Shown: in pieces, positions 62,641 through 64,000 of the stretch
Numbering within the stretch: the stretch's first letter is position 1
Layout of the letters: the number at the start of each line of letters is the position of its first letter
Source of the DNA: Streptomyces sp. PCS3-D2
Lineage (GTDB): Bacteria > Actinomycetota > Actinomycetes > Streptomycetales > Streptomycetaceae
Length of the DNA: 64,000 bases
Assembly: GCF_000612545.2 (NCBI RefSeq)
Contig: NZ_CP097800.1
Span: forward strand, 4,340,501 to 4,404,500
Reading direction: 5' to 3'
Position numbers and translations under genes: made by a program
The notes under the pieces: model-generated
The model's input: only the letters and a program-made list of their open reading frames with translations
Databases searched by the model: none
What the model was told of the DNA's origin: nothing

Positions 62641-64000
62641 TCAGCCGGCAGCTCCCAGGGGGGAGGCCAGACCGAAGGCATGCCAGCGCTGCGCGTTGGA
62701 GCCGTTGCAGTCGAACAACACGAGCTGGGTGCCGTTGTCGATCCGTGCGTTCGGCAGGTCGAGGCAGCGGCCGGACTGCGGGTTGTAGAAGCCGCTCGCA
62801 GCAGTGGGGAGCCATCGCTGGCCCCCGGTTCCGTCGCACCCCGCGAGCTGAGCGGGGGTTCCGTTCGCGACGCCACCGCCTGCGGCGGTCACACACTTGC
62901 CGACCACGCGCATCTCGCCGTTCTCGCGGATCTCGAAGAGCTGGGGGGCGCCTGGGTCGGCGTTGCAGTCCCAGATCTGGATGCGGTTGCCCTCAGCGGT
63001 GCTTCCGTGGTTGTCGTCGGCGCATTTGGTGGCGCTGACCGCGGAGACGAGGGTGGTGCTGGTGGCCGAGGGGACGGTGGAGTGGTTGAAGACCGTCACG
63101 TTGCTGATGCGTCCCTGAAAGAAGGACGAGGGCTGGCCGGCATTCTTGAAGCGGCCCAGGACCAGCGAGCCGGTGGCGTTCCAGGCATTGGCCTTGGCGT
63201 GGTGGCCCGTGCCGGCGAGGGTGCCGTTGACGTAGAGGGCGATCAGTCCCGTCCGGTCGTCGTAGGTGGCGGTGAGCTGGGTCCACTCGTTGACCCGGAC
63301 CTTGGCGGCGTCGTTGACGACGGCGGTCCGGTCGTAGTCCCAGTTGTCGTCGTCCTTCTTCGACAGCCCGAACTGCCACGTACCGTCCTGGTCGTGCCAG
63401 ATCGCGAAGCCGCTGGACCGCTGCCCGTCCTGGCTGAGGACGACAGACTTCTCCTTGGACTTGGCCCAGGCGGAGACGGTGAAGCTGCGGGACGTGTCGA
63501 CACCGGGGCCTGCAGCGGTGACGGTTCCGGACGCTGCGCCGTCGAGGGCGACGACCTGGGTGGCCGTGCCGGCGACGCTGTCCGCGGCCCAGGTGGCGCC
63601 AGTGGCGCTGAGTGTGGCGTTGTTCCTGCCGCGCAGGTCGGCGGCCGCAATTCCGGTGCCTTCGTTCAGCCTCCAGTGAGAGCTGGAGATACGGGCGTCG
63701 CCCATGGTGCGGCCGGTCTTGAATCCGGTGACCTTTCCGGAGGCCGCGGTGCCCTCCCAGGTACGCAGCCGGTGGAGGCTGTCCAGGGCCCAGAGGTCGG
63801 GAACGCCATCAGCACTGGTGTCGCCCGACGAGCCGATAACCGGATGGTCGGCTGCCTTGAGGCCGGAGCCGATCTTGATGCGTTTGGTGTGGTCGCCGAG
63901 GGCGGCAGGGTTCCCGGCGACGTTGGCGTACTGGTAGACGTCGCCGGTGATGTTGTCTCGGGCCCAGAGGTCGGGAAGCCCGTCGCCGGTGGCGTCGCCA
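62641..64000 (-). CDS. Secreted protein with FG-GAP-like, LamG and ricin-B domains, 5' end outside the window
   Basis: About 452 C-terminal residues are visible. From the window edge inwards there are two VCBS/FG-GAP-like units (ATGDGLPDLWARDNITGDVY and TSADGVPDLWALDSLHRL). Next is a LamG/concanavalin-like domain (HWRLNEGTGIAAADLRGRNN, FTVSAWAKSKEKSVVLSQDG, TQLTATYDDRTGLIALYVNG). The C-terminal ricin-B/CBM13 lectin domain has the repeated QxW-type ends GQRWLPT and NAQRWHAFG and a GRCLDLPN motif. The protein should be extracellular and bind glycans; a catalytic domain may lie outside. It lies beyond the island junction and belongs to the chromosome side. Confidence 0.85.
   Translation of the reverse strand, partial: GDATGDGLPDLWARDNITGDVYQYANVAGNPAALGDHTKRIKIGSGLKAADHPVIGSSGDTSADGVPDLWALDSLHRLRTWEGTAASGKVTGFKTGRTMGDARISSSHWRLNEGTGIAAADLRGRNNATLSATGATWAADSVAGTATQVVALDGAASGTVTAAGPGVDTSRSFTVSAWAKSKEKSVVLSQDGQRSSGFAIWHDQDGTWQFGLSKKDDDNWDYDRTAVVNDAAKVRVNEWTQLTATYDDRTGLIALYVNGTLAGTGHHAKANAWNATGSLVLGRFKNAGQPSSFFQGRISNVTVFNHSTVPSATSTTLVSAVSATKCADDNHGSTAEGNRIQIWDCNADPGAPQLFEIRENGEMRVVGKCVTAAGGGVANGTPAQLAGCDGTGGQRWLPTAASGFYNPQSGRCLDLPNARIDNGTQLVLFDCNGSNAQRWHAFGLASPLGAAG

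Overview
The window is high-GC actinobacterial DNA of Streptomyces type. The signs are near-saturated G/C third codon positions, frequent GTG starts, XRE/DUF5753 plus DUF397 regulator modules, an AfsR/SARP regulator, a fused CofG-CofH (FbiC) enzyme of coenzyme F420 synthesis, and likely leaderless starts. Everything up to about 45.3 kb reads as ordinary chromosome, apart from one insertion sequence. From the tRNA-Arg(CCT) gene at 45.3 kb to about 62.4 kb the content is accessory. The last 1.4 kb is a secreted-protein gene that leaves the window.

1-14 kb and scattered to 36 kb: a catabolic set comprising an amidohydrolase, two F420-type luciferase-like oxidoreductases, a hydroxysteroid-dehydrogenase-like SDR, an N-acyl-D-amino-acid-deacylase-like amidohydrolase, an aldehyde dehydrogenase, a second SDR and an EthD-like protein. 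Five copies of a palindrome of the form CTGACG-N3-CGTCAG (four perfect, one with a single mismatch), plus two more degenerate copies, lie just upstream of these genes. One perfect copy precedes the SDR that sits directly upstream of fbiC. I read this as a dispersed regulon of one TetR-like regulator, not encoded here, that ties an unknown degradation pathway to F420 supply. Between these genes lie an MFS transporter, a secreted protease with an IS701-family element inserted exactly at its stop codon, a NUDIX enzyme and an L,D-transpeptidase-like protein.

14-45 kb: housekeeping and envelope genes. They include a DNA alkylation repair protein, an amino acid permease, an FMN reductase, two XRE/DUF397 modules (one with a divergent anti-sigma-like ATPase), a 1333-residue secreted repeat protein, an ADP-ribosylglycohydrolase, a secreted tyrosine phosphatase, a lipid kinase, a GPP34 protein, a D-alanyl-D-alanine carboxypeptidase with repeated TAVFR motifs, a large membrane protein and an orphan histidine kinase.

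45-62 kb: a genomic island. Its left part is a minus-strand set: a protein with a DDE-like pattern overlapping a degenerate tyrosine-recombinase-like protein, a winged-helix protein and a coiled-coil protein. A plus-strand XRE gene follows. An identical 15-bp sequence sits upstream of both the recombinase-like unit and the XRE gene. The middle holds decaying genes (an ImmA/IrrE metallopeptidase with two frameshifts and an in-frame TAG, and a transporter fragment). The right part is a cytosolic Ser/Thr kinase-TPR protein, an alpha-helical protein of unknown function and a type I restriction-modification operon hsdM-hsdS-hsdR. hsdR carries one frameshift and hsdM has lost its native N-terminus at a recombination junction. 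The two candidates for undescribed biology are the dispersed F420-linked regulon and the DDE-like/recombinase-like island module.
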